59,875 bases of DNA. Origin: an uncultured Eubacteriales bacterium. Its GTDB lineage: Bacteria > Bacillota > Clostridia > Oscillospirales > Acutalibacteraceae. How positions within the stretch are numbered: the first letter of the stretch is position 1; every line of letters starts with the position of its first letter. The notes below the pieces were generated by a model. The model did no database searches, was not told the DNA's origin, and saw only the letters and a program-made list of their open reading frames with translations. Shown here piece by piece: positions 35,451 to 44,897 of this stretch. The position numbers were made by a program, and so were the translations under genes. The stretch lies in NCBI GenBank assembly GCA_900314355.1, contig OMUY01000041.1, positions 1-59,875 of the forward strand. Direction: 5' to 3'.

Positions 35451-36503
35451 TTACATTTTTTCTATCTCTGAAACGAGCGCGTCTACGAGATTGTTTTCAT
35501 CAACTTTTTTTATAATTTCGCCTTTTTTGAAAATGAGTCCCACTCCGTCGCCGCCGGCTATTCCGATATCTGCTTCTTTTGCCTCGCCCGGTCCGTTTAC
35601 GGCGCAGCCCATAACAGCTACCGTGATATTTTTATCTACATTTTTCAGACGATTTTGAACTTCATCCGCAATTTTGATTAAATCTATTTTCGTTCTTCCG
35701 CATGTCGGGCAGGATATAAAATTAATACCTCTTTTTCTTAGGTCGAGCGCTTTTAAAATGTCGAAAGAAGCATATACCTCTTTGACGGGATCCGCAGTAA
35801 GAGAAACTCTCATTGTGTCGCCTATTCCGTTTAAAAGGAGAGCGCCTAAACCGGCGGCTGATTTAATTATGCCCATGCGTTCTGTTCCGGCTTCCGTCAC
35901 ACCTATATGAAGAGGGTAGCTGCATTTTTCGGCAATTATTTTGTAAGCTTCAAAGCATTTGGAAACATCCGACGATTTTATTGAAATCACAATATTGTCA
36001 AAATCAAATTTTTCGAGAAGTCCGACGTGGTACATCGCACTCTCGGCGAGAGCTTCCGGAGTTGGGGCGCCGTATTTCGCGAGGATATGTTTTTCAAGCG
36101 AGCCTGAATTTACGCCGATTCTGATTGGAATGTTTTTCTGTCTGCATATGTCTGCGACTGCTTTCACTTTGTCGTCGGAACCTATGTTGCCGGGGTTTAT
36201 TCTTATTTTATCAACGCCGGCTTCAGCGCACGCTATGGCGATCTTATAATCAAAATGAATGTCGGCAACTATCGGTACGGACACGTTCTCTTTAAGAAGT
36301 TCCACTGTTTTTACACAGTTTAAATTCGGAACAGCCGTTCTGATAATTTCACAGCCGGCTTTCTCAAGCTCTTTTGCCTGATTTACGCATTTTTCGGCGT
36401 CTTGAGCCGGAGTATTAAGCATTGACTGCACGGCGACAGGATTATTTCCGCCGATTTTTATATTACCTATTTTTACTTCTTTTGATTTTCTTCTCTCAAT
36501 CAT
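35451..36503 (-). CDS. ispG: 4-hydroxy-3-methylbut-2-enyl diphosphate synthase IspG
   Basis: Penultimate enzyme of the MEP isoprenoid pathway, converting MEcPP to HMBPP with a [4Fe-4S] cluster. It has 350 residues, a TIM barrel beginning with IKIGGNNPVAVQSMLNT and cluster cysteines in FISCPTCGRTKIDL and VMGCAVNGPGE, as in bacterial GcpE. It lies six bases after rseP and, with dxr in the same operon, supplies isoprenoid precursors used by the neighbouring UppS. Electrons probably come from ferredoxin or flavodoxin in this anaerobic setting (family knowledge). Confidence 0.97.
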   Translation of the reverse strand: MIERRKSKEVKIGNIKIGGNNPVAVQSMLNTPAQDAEKCVNQAKELEKAGCEIIRTAVPNLNCVKTVELLKENVSVPIVADIHFDYKIAIACAEAGVDKIRINPGNIGSDDKVKAVADICRQKNIPIRIGVNSGSLEKHILAKYGAPTPEALAESAMYHVGLLEKFDFDNIVISIKSSDVSKCFEAYKIIAEKCSYPLHIGVTEAGTERMGIIKSAAGLGALLLNGIGDTMRVSLTADPVKEVYASFDILKALDLRKRGINFISCPTCGRTKIDLIKIADEVQNRLKNVDKNITVAVMGCAVNGPGEAKEADIGIAGGDGVGLIFKKGEIIKKVDENNLVDALVSEIEKM

Positions 36504-36509
36504 TTTTTA

Positions 36510-37622
36510 TTACCATCCGAAATTGTATGTTCCGTTGAAAAGATTTCTTATGTCCGAAAATGTTACAATCACCATAAATCCCATGAGCAGCGCGAATCCG
36601 ATAGCGTGGACAAGTCCCTCTCTTTTAGGAGATACCGGTTTCCCCCTTATCCATTCAATCAGCACGAAGAAAAGTCTGCCTCCGTCGAGAGCCGGTATCG
36701 GAAGAAGATTGAACACTCCGATATTTATTGTAATAAGCGCCATTATATAGAATATCGTATCCATCGGTATACCGCCTGACGCCGCGGAACTTGCCGCTTC
36801 GGCAACAACAGTCACGGTTCCTATCGGCCCGGACAATTCGTTTAAGCCGTATCTTCCGGTTATAAGATCGAAAAGTGACAGCCATACGAGTCTTGCCAGC
36901 GAAATTGTGTCCATAAACGTTGTTTTGATTACGTTCAAAGGAGTTTTTTTGACTCCTACTAAAATAAAGTCAAAAATTATTGTATTTTCGCCGTTGGCAG
37001 CTTTTGTCTGCTGAAATTTTACGTTTTTCAGCTCTACGTCTTTTCCGTCCCTTTCGACAATAAAATCATATGTCGCGTCCTCGTCCCTGATAAGGGCGTA
37101 ATCAATGTCTCTCGAAGAAAAAATATGCTCGCCGTTTATGTTTTTGATTATGTCTCCCTCTTTAAGACCGTATCTGCATGATGTGGCATTGTCGTAAAAC
37201 GAATGAATCTGTCTTGTTCCGATTAAATCGCCCATACATGTTAAAATCGCCACGAAAATAAGACCTAAAATCAGATTATTTACGGCTCCTGCGGCAAGAA
37301 TAATAAATTTCTGCCACGGTTTTTTGCTTCCGAAAGCGTTTTCGTCGTCGCTTCCTCCGTCTTCGCCTTCCATAGAAACATATCCGCCGATAGGAAGGCA
37401 TCTTATCGAATACTGTGTTTCGTTTTTCTTTTTCTTGAAGATGGCGGGACCCATTCCTATGGAAAATTCGTTGATTTTGACTTTGAAAATCTTTCCCCAC
37501 ATGAAATGACCGAGCTCATGAATCAAAATAATGAGCCCGAAAAACAGAATCGCGACTAAAACAGGCCATACCTTAGACCATATTTGTCCTGCCGTGACCG
37601 ACAAATTTAAAATATTTATCAA
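36510..37622 (-). CDS. rseP: RIP (site-2) metalloprotease RseP
   Basis: A 370-residue intramembrane zinc protease cleaving membrane-anchored regulators and signal peptides. The first transmembrane helix contains the HELGH motif (His35, Glu36, His39). A PDZ domain follows (about 150-240) around GLKEGDIIKNINGEHI. The C-terminal helix has the third ligand in NLLPIPALDGGRL. About four membrane segments are visible. It is placed between dxr and ispG, the usual Firmicutes order. It ends six bases before ispG. Confidence 0.96.
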   Translation of the reverse strand: MINILNLSVTAGQIWSKVWPVLVAILFFGLIILIHELGHFMWGKIFKVKINEFSIGMGPAIFKKKKNETQYSIRCLPIGGYVSMEGEDGGSDDENAFGSKKPWQKFIILAAGAVNNLILGLIFVAILTCMGDLIGTRQIHSFYDNATSCRYGLKEGDIIKNINGEHIFSSRDIDYALIRDEDATYDFIVERDGKDVELKNVKFQQTKAANGENTIIFDFILVGVKKTPLNVIKTTFMDTISLARLVWLSLFDLITGRYGLNELSGPIGTVTVVAEAASSAASGGIPMDTIFYIMALITINIGVFNLLPIPALDGGRLFFVLIEWIRGKPVSPKREGLVHAIGFALLMGFMVIVTFSDIRNLFNGTYNFGW

Positions 37623-37691
37623 TGTAATTTATTCCACCCGTAATTTTTTTTTTACATTATCGCCTTTTTTTCTTGATTTACTGTTGATTCT

Positions 37692-38843
37692 TCAGACTAA
37701 GCGTCTTACGTTTTCGCGAACCGATTTGTCGATCGAAAAAATATCGTCTGCGTCAAAATCGGATTTGTTTTCTATCAGTTCGGAGGCTTTTTTGATAAGT
37801 ACGGGTATGTCGGTAAATTTGATTTTTCCTTCTCTGAAAAGACTGTTTGCCTCTTCGTTTGCCGAATTTACGGCGGCCGGCATCAGACCGCCCTCTTTAA
37901 TCGCATTTTTGCAAATCGATATACATTCAAAAGTATCATAGTCGGGCTCGAAAAATGTAAGTTTACCGAGTGACGCGAGGTCAAGCTCGCCGACCGGAGA
38001 TTCACATCTGTCCGGGTAAGTCAGAGCGTACTGTATCGGTATTCTCATATCCGGAAGACCTAATTGGGCGATAACCGCATTGTCTTCGTACATTACCGCG
38101 GAATGAACTATTGATTCTCTGTGTACTACGATTTTGACCATATCGTAAGATACGTCAAAAAGCCTGACCGCCTCAATAAGCTCAAGACCTTTGTTGAACA
38201 TCGAAGCGGAATCTACCGTAATTTTGGCTCCCATTGACCAGTTCGGATTTTTGAGAGCCTGTTTGATTGTGACATTTTCGAGATCCTTTTTTTTCATACC
38301 GAAAAACGGACCGCCGGACGCTGTCAAAATTATTTTTTTAAGTCTTCTCTCTGGAGGCTGTCCCTGAAGGCACTGAAAAATAGCCGAATGTTCCGAGTCC
38401 ACCGGCAGAATGTCAACGCCGTATTTTTTCGCCTCGGCTTTGACTATGTCGCCGCCTGCGACGAGGGTTTCCTTGTTTGCAAGAGCAAGTTTCTTTTTGG
38501 AGCGGATGCATGAAAGTGTCGGCTTGAGGCCTGCGAGACCTACTATCGCGTTTACAGCCGTGTCGGCGCCGGAAGACATAATCGCCTCCTCTATTCCGCT
38601 TTCACCGCCGTATACCTTTATATCTGTGTCGGCAAGGTTTTCTTTTAGTTTTTTTGCTGCATCCTCGTCGAAAAGAGCGGCAGATTTTACGGATAATTTT
38701 CTCGCCTGAAGTTCAAGTTCTCTGTAATTTGAACCGGCGGCTATCGTGTCAACTTTGTATCCCTGTTTTTCGGCTACGTCTAATGACTGTCTGCCTATGG
38801 AGCCTGTTGATCCGAGAATTAGTAAAGTTTTTGTTTTTTTCAT
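37692..38843 (-). CDS. dxr: 1-deoxy-D-xylulose-5-phosphate reductoisomerase
   Basis: Second step of the MEP pathway, making 2-C-methyl-D-erythritol 4-phosphate with NADPH and a divalent metal. It has 383 residues. The N-terminal nucleotide-binding loop is LILGSTGSIGRQSLDV. Central metal/substrate residues are in LPVDSEHSAIFQ, and TASGGPF and GAKITVDSASMFNKGLE are the standard substrate-binding elements. It lies six bases after cdsA and 69 bases before rseP. Confidence 0.98.
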   Translation of the reverse strand: MKKTKTLLILGSTGSIGRQSLDVAEKQGYKVDTIAAGSNYRELELQARKLSVKSAALFDEDAAKKLKENLADTDIKVYGGESGIEEAIMSSGADTAVNAIVGLAGLKPTLSCIRSKKKLALANKETLVAGGDIVKAEAKKYGVDILPVDSEHSAIFQCLQGQPPERRLKKIILTASGGPFFGMKKKDLENVTIKQALKNPNWSMGAKITVDSASMFNKGLELIEAVRLFDVSYDMVKIVVHRESIVHSAVMYEDNAVIAQLGLPDMRIPIQYALTYPDRCESPVGELDLASLGKLTFFEPDYDTFECISICKNAIKEGGLMPAAVNSANEEANSLFREGKIKFTDIPVLIKKASELIENKSDFDADDIFSIDKSVRENVRRLV

Positions 38844-38849
38844 CTTTTA

Positions 38850-39695
38850 TTAAATTTGTTCAATTATCCATACTGCGAGGTACAGAGAAGGCAGTACGAA
38901 AAGCATGGAGTCGAATCTGTCCATAACTCCGCCGTGTCCGGGAAGAAGTTTTCCGAAATCTTTTACTCCGTGATTTCTCTTTATGACGGATGCCGAAAGG
39001 TCTCCGAACATGCTGATAACAGACAGAATAACTGTGACTGCGAGAATGTGGTACCATGTGAGAGTGTGGAATGTGAAGAAAAATCTGTCAAAAACAATAA
39101 ACAGAATTTCACTTACGGCTATCGCGCCAAGAATTCCGCCTATTGCGCCTTCAACCGATTTTTTGGGACTGATTTCGGGGCAGAGTTTGTGCTTTCCGAG
39201 TTTTCTGCCGACGAAATAAGCGAAAATATCCGTGCCCCAAGCGGCGAAGAATGAGTAAAGAATAAGAAATATTCCGGCGTATTTGTCAAATTTTTCGGGA
39301 TATGAAATATATACGTCTCTCAGGGAAATTAGCATTGACATCGAGACAGGCACGGCGAACGTTGAAAAAAGAGATATTACAGCGTCGGCAAAAGTAGTTT
39401 TTGAATATCCGAGCACCATTATTATAAGATAAGCTAACGTATAAATTACGGCAGCCGGCAGTAAAGGAATTTTGTCGGTCAGATGATAATGAAAAAGAAA
39501 CGGGATTACAGCCGCTGTAATTATTGAAATTACGTAGATTGCTTTATTTCTGCATCCCACGGCGTGAATTATTTCGTAAACGCCTACCGCGGAAATCAGA
39601 GCTATCAGAATAGGGAACGGAAGATAGTGCATGAAAATCACGCACGGAATAACTATGCAGGCTCCGATAAGACCTGTCAAAATTCTTTGCTTCAT
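38850..39695 (-). CDS. cdsA: Phosphatidate cytidylyltransferase
   Basis: A 281-residue membrane enzyme producing CDP-diacylglycerol for phospholipid synthesis. About seven or eight hydrophobic helices are visible. The C-terminal CdsA signature reads SMFGDLSASVIKRNHGVKDF and continues with LPGHGGVMDRFDS, both containing the metal-binding aspartates. AAAGG precedes the ATG. It follows uppS by 24 bases in the envelope operon. Confidence 0.96.
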   Translation of the reverse strand: MKQRILTGLIGACIVIPCVIFMHYLPFPILIALISAVGVYEIIHAVGCRNKAIYVISIITAAVIPFLFHYHLTDKIPLLPAAVIYTLAYLIIMVLGYSKTTFADAVISLFSTFAVPVSMSMLISLRDVYISYPEKFDKYAGIFLILYSFFAAWGTDIFAYFVGRKLGKHKLCPEISPKKSVEGAIGGILGAIAVSEILFIVFDRFFFTFHTLTWYHILAVTVILSVISMFGDLSASVIKRNHGVKDFGKLLPGHGGVMDRFDSMLFVLPSLYLAVWIIEQI

Positions 39696-39719
39696 GTTTT
39701 TTACCTTTTTAAATTAATA

Positions 39720-40457
39720 TTAAACTCCGCCGAATCTTCTGTGGCGTTTTTCAAAATCAAAAAGAGCCTCGTTCAATGTCTCCTCGGTGAAATCCGGCCA
39801 TAATACGTCCGAAAACCAAAATTCGGAATACGCCGACTGCCATGTCATAAAGTTGGAAAGCCTCTCTTCTCCCGACGGTCTGATTATTAAATCGGGGTCA
39901 GGCATATCCGCGGTATAAAGGTTGTCCGAAATCATTTTTTCTGTGATATCTTCCGGCTTGATTTCTCCGTTTTTGACTTTTTCCGCCAATATTTTTGCGG
40001 CTCTCGTAATTTCGGCTCTTCCGCCGTAATTTACGGCGATGTTAAGGAAAAATTTGTTCTTGTCTTTCGTGTGATTCTGAACGTATTCTATAAGCCCCTG
40101 AAGCTCCTCGGGAAGCTTTGTCTCATCGCCGAAAAAGCTTATGCGAACTCCTTTTTCCTCGTTTTCCTTTTCCTGCGAAATCGCCCAGTCGAGGTACTCG
40201 TCAAAAAGCTCCATAAGAGCGTGTACTTCTTTTTGCGGTCTTTTCCAGTTCTCGGTGGAGAACGCGTATACTGTCAGATATTTTATTCCTATCTTTTGAC
40301 AGTAATCGGCTGTTTTTTTGAAAACGCGCGCGCCTTCCTTATGACCGGCAGAACGTTCAAGACCTCTTTTTTCCGCCCAGCGTCCGTTTCCGTCCATAAT
40401 TATTCCGAGATGCTCGGGCAGAATGTCAAAATGAGGCAGTTTAATTTCTTCGCTCAT
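39720..40457 (-). CDS. uppS: Undecaprenyl diphosphate synthase
   Basis: A cis-prenyltransferase making the C55 lipid carrier for cell-wall synthesis, about 245 residues. The catalytic Asp is in LGIIMDGNGRWAEKRG. The C-terminal RPSGEERLSNFM and YSEFWFSDVLWPDF segments are diagnostic. Start at ATG 40457 (MSEEIKLPH), preceded by GAAGGA; a frame reaching 40493 adds 12 residues without a ribosome binding site and is rejected. It lies 70 bases downstream of frr. Confidence 0.97.
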   Translation of the reverse strand: MSEEIKLPHFDILPEHLGIIMDGNGRWAEKRGLERSAGHKEGARVFKKTADYCQKIGIKYLTVYAFSTENWKRPQKEVHALMELFDEYLDWAISQEKENEEKGVRISFFGDETKLPEELQGLIEYVQNHTKDKNKFFLNIAVNYGGRAEITRAAKILAEKVKNGEIKPEDITEKMISDNLYTADMPDPDLIIRPSGEERLSNFMTWQSAYSEFWFSDVLWPDFTEETLNEALFDFEKRHRRFGGV

Positions 40458-40527
40458 AATTTTTTCCTTCTCAATGAATATAAACCCGGACATAATAGTT
40501 CGGGCTGTAAAATTATACGTTGAAAAA

Positions 40528-41088
40528 TCAGATTTCCATTAGCTCGGCTGATTTCTTCTCGGCGATTTCTTCGATTTTCTTGATGTAATCGTCGTGAATA
40601 TCCTGAACCTTTTTTTCTCCGTCTTTCTGGTCGTCCTCGGTAATTTCATTGTCTTTCTGCATTTTCTTAACCTTGTCGACCGAATCGCGGCGAATCTGTC
40701 TTATTGCTATTTTAGCCTGTTCCGCTTCCTTTGAAACTTCCTTTGAAAGCTGTTTGCGTCTTTCCTCTGTCAGAGCGGGGAAAGCAAGGCGAATGCATGT
40801 GCCGTCGTTCTGAGGATTAATTCCGAGGTCGGATGCCTGAATAGCTTTTGTTATAGGAGTCAGAGCCGTTCTGTCCCACGGCGTGATTATTAATGTTCTC
40901 GCGTCCTGATTTGCGATAGAAGCCATCTGATTTATCGGCGTGGGTGTTCCGTAGTATTCCGCTTCAATTCTGTCAAGAACTTTTGCGGAAGCTCTGCCGG
41001 CTCTTATCGTGTCAAGGTTTGACTGGAGGGAATGGATTGTTTTTTCCATTCTCTCTTTTGTCTCGGTATATAAATCTTTAAGTTCCAT
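40528..41088 (-). CDS. frr: Ribosome recycling factor
   Basis: A 186-residue cytoplasmic factor that, with EF-G, splits post-termination ribosomes. The sequence has the typical three-helix-bundle pattern and conserved segments LDTIRAGRASAKVLD and PTPINQMASI. AGGAGG precedes the ATG at close range. It is second in the pyrH operon. Confidence 0.98.
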   Translation of the reverse strand: MELKDLYTETKERMEKTIHSLQSNLDTIRAGRASAKVLDRIEAEYYGTPTPINQMASIANQDARTLIITPWDRTALTPITKAIQASDLGINPQNDGTCIRLAFPALTEERRKQLSKEVSKEAEQAKIAIRQIRRDSVDKVKKMQKDNEITEDDQKDGEKKVQDIHDDYIKKIEEIAEKKSAELMEI

Positions 41089-41122
41089 ATTTTTCCCTCC
41101 TGAAATTATGAATTGGTTTTTG

Positions 41123-41836
41123 TCAGTCCTGAACTATCGTTCCGATGTCCTCGCCTTTTACGGCTCTTACAATATTTTGCGGGTCGTTTAAATTGAATAC
41201 AAGTATTGGAATGTTATTGTCCTTGCACATTGCTGCCGCCGTGGAGTCCATTACGCCTAAGCCCTGTTCTACGATTATCGCATGTGTCAGGGTGTCGAAT
41301 TTGACGGCGTCGGGATATTTGTTCGGGTCTTTGTCGTAAACTCCGTCAACGTTCGTAGCCTTCAGCATTATGTCGGCATTGATTTCCGCCGCTCTGAGCG
41401 ATGCGGCGGTGTCTGTGGAGAAATAAGGCATTCCCGTCCCGCAGCCGAAAATTACAACTCTTCCTTTTTCAAAATGATGTATAGCTCTTAAACGTATGTA
41501 AGGTTCTGCTATCTGTTTCATCTCAATCGCGGTCTGAACTCTTACCTCTACGCCAAGCTGCTCCAGAGTATCCGCAAGAGCGAGGGAGTTCATAACTGTT
41601 GCGAGCATTCCTATGTGGTCCGCTCTCGCCCTGTCCATATTGCCTGACGAGCGGCCTCTCCAGAAATTGCCTCCGCCCACGACTATACCGACCTGAACGC
41701 CTAAATTGTTTACGTCTCTTATCGCTTCGCATATAGGTTCGACCGTATCGAAATCAATTCCCGTTTTTTTATTTCCGGCTAAAACCTCGCCCGATAATTT
41801 CAGCAATATTCTTTTGTATTTAAACTGCTGTTCCAA
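41123..41836 (-). CDS. pyrH: UMP kinase
   Basis: Hexameric bacterial UMP kinase phosphorylating UMP to UDP. It has 237 residues, with the phosphate-binding segment [25 protein letters not shown] and the central [16 protein letters not shown]. It starts at TTG (41836); the upstream leader carries GAGGAGCGGG, somewhat distant. It is first in the operon pyrH-frr-uppS-cdsA-dxr-rseP-ispG and has a strong promoter upstream. The common neighbours rpsB and tsf are not adjacent here. Confidence 0.97.
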   Translation of the reverse strand: MEQQFKYKRILLKLSGEVLAGNKKTGIDFDTVEPICEAIRDVNNLGVQVGIVVGGGNFWRGRSSGNMDRARADHIGMLATVMNSLALADTLEQLGVEVRVQTAIEMKQIAEPYIRLRAIHHFEKGRVVIFGCGTGMPYFSTDTAASLRAAEINADIMLKATNVDGVYDKDPNKYPDAVKFDTLTHAIIVEQGLGVMDSTAAAMCKDNNIPILVFNLNDPQNIVRAVKGEDIGTIVQD

Positions 41837-41913
41837 AATTAAAACCCGCTCCTCTCAAAAATTATCATCAGATATATTTTGCCGCAAATTGAGTTCCGGC
41901 TTTTTTCATTCCT

Positions 41914-41942
41914 ATTATAAACAATTAAAGCGGAAATTTCAA
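41914..41942 (-). promoter_or_regulatory. Promoter of the pyrH envelope operon
   Basis: Minus strand: TTGAAA (41942-41937), a 17-base spacer and a perfect TATAAT (41919-41914), about 78 bases before the pyrH start. Confidence 0.75.
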
Positions 41943-42065
41943 TAAATTATAAAAAATTATACATATCGCCTGCATAAAAATTGTTAAAAAATTATCGCAC
42001 AAAAAATTTTTCCGATTCCGTAAAGATCTGCGCCGGAAAAAACAAGCGGATAAATATAAAATTTA

Positions 42066-42094
42066 TTGACTAATTATATCTGAAAAATTATAAT
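42066..42094 (+). promoter_or_regulatory. Promoter of the sugar-kinase gene
   Basis: TTGACT (42066-42071), a 17-base spacer and TATAAT (42089-42094), about 100 bases before the next plus-strand gene. Apart from this and the divergent pyrH promoter, I see nothing else in the 356-base interval 41837-42192. Confidence 0.75.
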
Positions 42095-42192
42095 ATTAAA
42101 GATATTTTTAAACTGTAAAAGACGGATTTTTTTTTCGACCGGCTGAATACAAAATATTGATTTTTTATTTATTATGACGGAGATAATCTCAA

Positions 42193-43299
42193 ATGCAGGA
42201 AAATTTTTATAAGATTGATTCAATACTTTCTAATATAATAAAATCGTACCCTATTGACGCCGTGGGCTATGTTCCGATAAAAAGCGGACATATCAACTCC
42301 ACTTACAAGCTGATAGGTGACGACGGTAAAAATTTTCTGCTTCAAAAAATCAACACTTATGTCTTTAACCGTCCGGAAGAGCTGATGGATAATATCATCA
42401 GAGTTACATCGCATCTCAGAAAAAAAATCGCTGCCGAGGGCGGAGATCCGTCGAGAGAGACGTTGACCGTTGTAAAAACAAACGACAATAAAAATTTTGT
42501 CCGTGCAGACGATGACACTTTTTGGAGAGTCTATAATTTCATAGAAAATACCGAAAGCTATGACAAATCAAACGAATTTCTCTTCAAAAAAACAGGCGAG
42601 GCTTTCGGAAAATTTCAAAGCGATCTCTCGGATTTTCCGATAGACACGTTGTTTGACACTATTCCGGACTTCCACAATACTCCCAAAAGATTTAAAAACT
42701 TTAAAAAATCCGTTGAAAATAATTTATCGGGAAGAAAAGACAGATGCCTTGACGAAGTGAATTTTGTCCTTGAAAGAGAAAATATCTGCCCTCAAATAGC
42801 ATCCCTGATTTCCGAGGGAAAAATTCCTCTGAGAGTCACGCACAACGACACGAAACTTAACAATGTAATGTTCGACAAAAATACGATGGAGCCGGTTTGT
42901 ATTGTGGATCTCGATACCGTTATGCCGGGCAGCGTGCTGTACGATTTCGGCGACGCCGTAAGGTTCGGAGCGAATACCGGCGCGGAGGATGAAAAAGATT
43001 TGGATAAGGCGAATTTCAGCATCGATTTGTTCAAAGCCTTTACCGAGGGATATATGTCAAAGGCAAAAGAATCGCTTACCCCGACCGAGATTGAAATGAT
43101 ACCTTTTTCGTGTATTCTTATGACTTATGAATGCGGCATGCGTTTTCTCGGCGATTATATCGACGGCGACAAATATTTTGCTACCTCATACCCCGATCAT
43201 AATCTTGTAAGGGCGAAGGTTCAATTCAGATTAGTGAAGCAGATGGAAGAAAATTTATTAGAAATGAAGCGGATCGTAAAGGGGATTTGCGAACCGTAG
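42193..43299 (+). CDS. APH-family sugar kinase, N-acetylhexosamine 1-kinase-like
   Basis: A 368-residue phosphotransferase of the aminoglycoside-phosphotransferase/choline-kinase fold. The N-lobe shows GHINSTYKLIG and FLLQKINTYVF. The catalytic loop is THNDTKLNNVMFD (Asp219), and the metal-binding motif is in VDLDTVMPG and YDFGDAVR. This combination is characteristic of NahK-type N-acetylhexosamine 1-kinases, which phosphorylate GlcNAc/GalNAc released from host-type glycans. Substrate assignment is by resemblance. It has its own promoter and a GGAG ribosome binding site. It precedes a membrane-protein gene, and nagB is convergent nearby, consistent with amino-sugar use. Confidence 0.75.
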   Translation: MQENFYKIDSILSNIIKSYPIDAVGYVPIKSGHINSTYKLIGDDGKNFLLQKINTYVFNRPEELMDNIIRVTSHLRKKIAAEGGDPSRETLTVVKTNDNKNFVRADDDTFWRVYNFIENTESYDKSNEFLFKKTGEAFGKFQSDLSDFPIDTLFDTIPDFHNTPKRFKNFKKSVENNLSGRKDRCLDEVNFVLERENICPQIASLISEGKIPLRVTHNDTKLNNVMFDKNTMEPVCIVDLDTVMPGSVLYDFGDAVRFGANTGAEDEKDLDKANFSIDLFKAFTEGYMSKAKESLTPTEIEMIPFSCILMTYECGMRFLGDYIDGDKYFATSYPDHNLVRAKVQFRLVKQMEENLLEMKRIVKGICEP

Positions 43300-43314
43300 T
43301 CAGGGTGGTAATTT

Positions 43315-44091
43315 TTGGAAACGATAAAGGATAAACAACAGGTAACTGTCGGTTATCAGGCTAAATCTTATCTGTATTTCGGTATTGCCTCTATCATGCT
43401 CGCCTGCAATGCGATAGGAGAGAGGTTTTTAAACGATACGGATATTTCGGACGGTCTGAGAATGGTTTTCGTCGCTGTATCGCTTGTGTTCTACATTGCT
43501 TCTTATGTTTTCAGCATCAAAGGATTTTCCGTTTTTTCCAGAGCATGCAGGCTTACGGAGACAAACGACTGCTATTACCTGGGCAGAAATTTGAAAATTC
43601 TTTCGTTCATCAGCTTATTGGTGACGTTGATTTGCGAATTTCTGACTATAATTTTTTACATCCTATTGAGACAGTACGCCGGACGTATGCTTACTTCCGA
43701 CGAGACGGTTGCGTCTCAGAATATTATGATTATTTCCGGAATAGTCGTAATTGTCATGCAGATTTGTTCGCTGTCCAGCCTTTATATCATTTTCTTTCTG
43801 AAAAACAGAAGGCTCGTTTCCGTCAAATCGTTCAGAGACTTTTCGCTTTTTGCGGGAATACTTCTCGCCGTTCAGCTTATAATAGGAATAATTTCGAGAG
43901 TATTCGCTATTTCCGGTCAGAATATTTCTTTCCTGTCTGATTTTTCTATGATACTTCAGATAATAAAATATCTCATAATGATAATTTATTTCTTCTTTGG
44001 CAGAAATCTCGCTCAGACGAACGCGAATTTCGCAAAAGTCGAAAATACCGATTATGATAAGTCAAAATCAGACGCGTGGCTTGAAAATTAA
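43315..44091 (+). CDS. Six-helix integral membrane protein of unknown function
   Basis: A 258-residue protein with six predicted membrane helices, roughly at residues 14-33, 43-68, 91-117, 134-161, 174-198 and 208-230. Its short cytoplasmic tails are charged. I recognise no catalytic motif or family. It starts at TTG 43315 with AGGGTGG about eight bases upstream and lies 15 bases after the sugar-kinase gene, so the two are probably cotranscribed. A bidirectional terminator follows. It could be a transporter accessory or sensor, but nothing in the sequence supports a specific role. Confidence 0.75.
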   Translation: METIKDKQQVTVGYQAKSYLYFGIASIMLACNAIGERFLNDTDISDGLRMVFVAVSLVFYIASYVFSIKGFSVFSRACRLTETNDCYYLGRNLKILSFISLLVTLICEFLTIIFYILLRQYAGRMLTSDETVASQNIMIISGIVVIVMQICSLSSLYIIFFLKNRRLVSVKSFRDFSLFAGILLAVQLIIGIISRVFAISGQNISFLSDFSMILQIIKYLIMIIYFFFGRNLAQTNANFAKVENTDYDKSKSDAWLEN

Positions 44092-44102
44092 TTTTTTTAA
44101 AA

Positions 44103-44142
44103 AATTTTCCCGCTCATTTCAAACGAGCGGGAATTTATTTTT
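44103..44142. terminator. Bidirectional terminator between the membrane protein gene and nagB
   Basis: A perfect 9-base stem, TTCCCGCTC (44107-44115) and GAGCGGGAA (44125-44133), with As on the left and Ts on the right, serves both convergent genes. Confidence 0.85.
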
Positions 44143-44873
44143 TATTTTTTCAGAAGTGAAGACGCGTCCTTATCGAGTATTACATGTACGTTTGGATGGT
44201 TTTGAAGTATTGACGCGGGACATGACGGCGAAACTGGGCCTTCTATCATATTTTTCACGGCCTCCGCTTTGTTAAAGCCGTAGGCCATCAGAATAATCTC
44301 CCTTGCCTTCATAATGTTTTTAATTCCCATCGTCACGGCGTATTTCGGAACGTCGGATTCTTTTTCAAAAAATCTTTTGTTCGCCTCAATCGTACTTTCC
44401 GTCAGTTTTACCTTGTAAGTTCCTTCGGTGAATTTATCGGAAGGCTCGTTAAATCCTATATGACCGTTTCGCCCAATCCCGAGGAATTGAATATCTATTC
44501 CGCCGGCGTCGTCTATTTCTCTGTCATATTCACGGCAGAATTTTTCAATATCGGCAGGATTTCCGTCCGGGATATGAATGTTTTCGCTGTCGATATCGAC
44601 TTTGTCGAAAAGGTGCTCGTGCATAAATGTGTAATAGCTGTTTTTGTCGTTCTTAGGAAGTCCTACATATTCGTCGAGATTATATGTTTTTACATTTTTA
44701 AATGAAATTTCTCCGTTTTTATATCTCTTTATAAGCTCGTTGTAAGTTGTTATGGGAGTGTCTCCCGTCGCAAGACCGAGAACGGGAAATTCCTTTGACT
44801 TCATTACATTTTCGATGATGTCGGCAGCGTAAATTCCCATCTGTTCTTTTGTCTCAAAAATTTTGACTTCCAT
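44142..44873 (-). CDS. nagB: Glucosamine-6-phosphate deaminase
   Basis: Converts glucosamine 6-phosphate to fructose 6-phosphate and ammonia, feeding amino sugars into glycolysis. It has 243 residues, typical for bacterial NagB. Key segments are LGLATGDTPITTYNEL (phosphate binding), TYNLDEYVGL (catalytic Asp), QFLGIGRNGHIGFNEP (catalytic His and Asn) and the C-terminal EGPVSPSCPASILQNH. GAGGAG precedes the ATG. nagA is not adjacent. It is monocistronic with its own probable promoter. Confidence 0.97.
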   Translation of the reverse strand: MEVKIFETKEQMGIYAADIIENVMKSKEFPVLGLATGDTPITTYNELIKRYKNGEISFKNVKTYNLDEYVGLPKNDKNSYYTFMHEHLFDKVDIDSENIHIPDGNPADIEKFCREYDREIDDAGGIDIQFLGIGRNGHIGFNEPSDKFTEGTYKVKLTESTIEANKRFFEKESDVPKYAVTMGIKNIMKAREIILMAYGFNKAEAVKNMIEGPVSPSCPASILQNHPNVHVILDKDASSLLKK

Positions 44874-44897
44874 ATTTTCTCCTCTTTTCTGAAAAAA

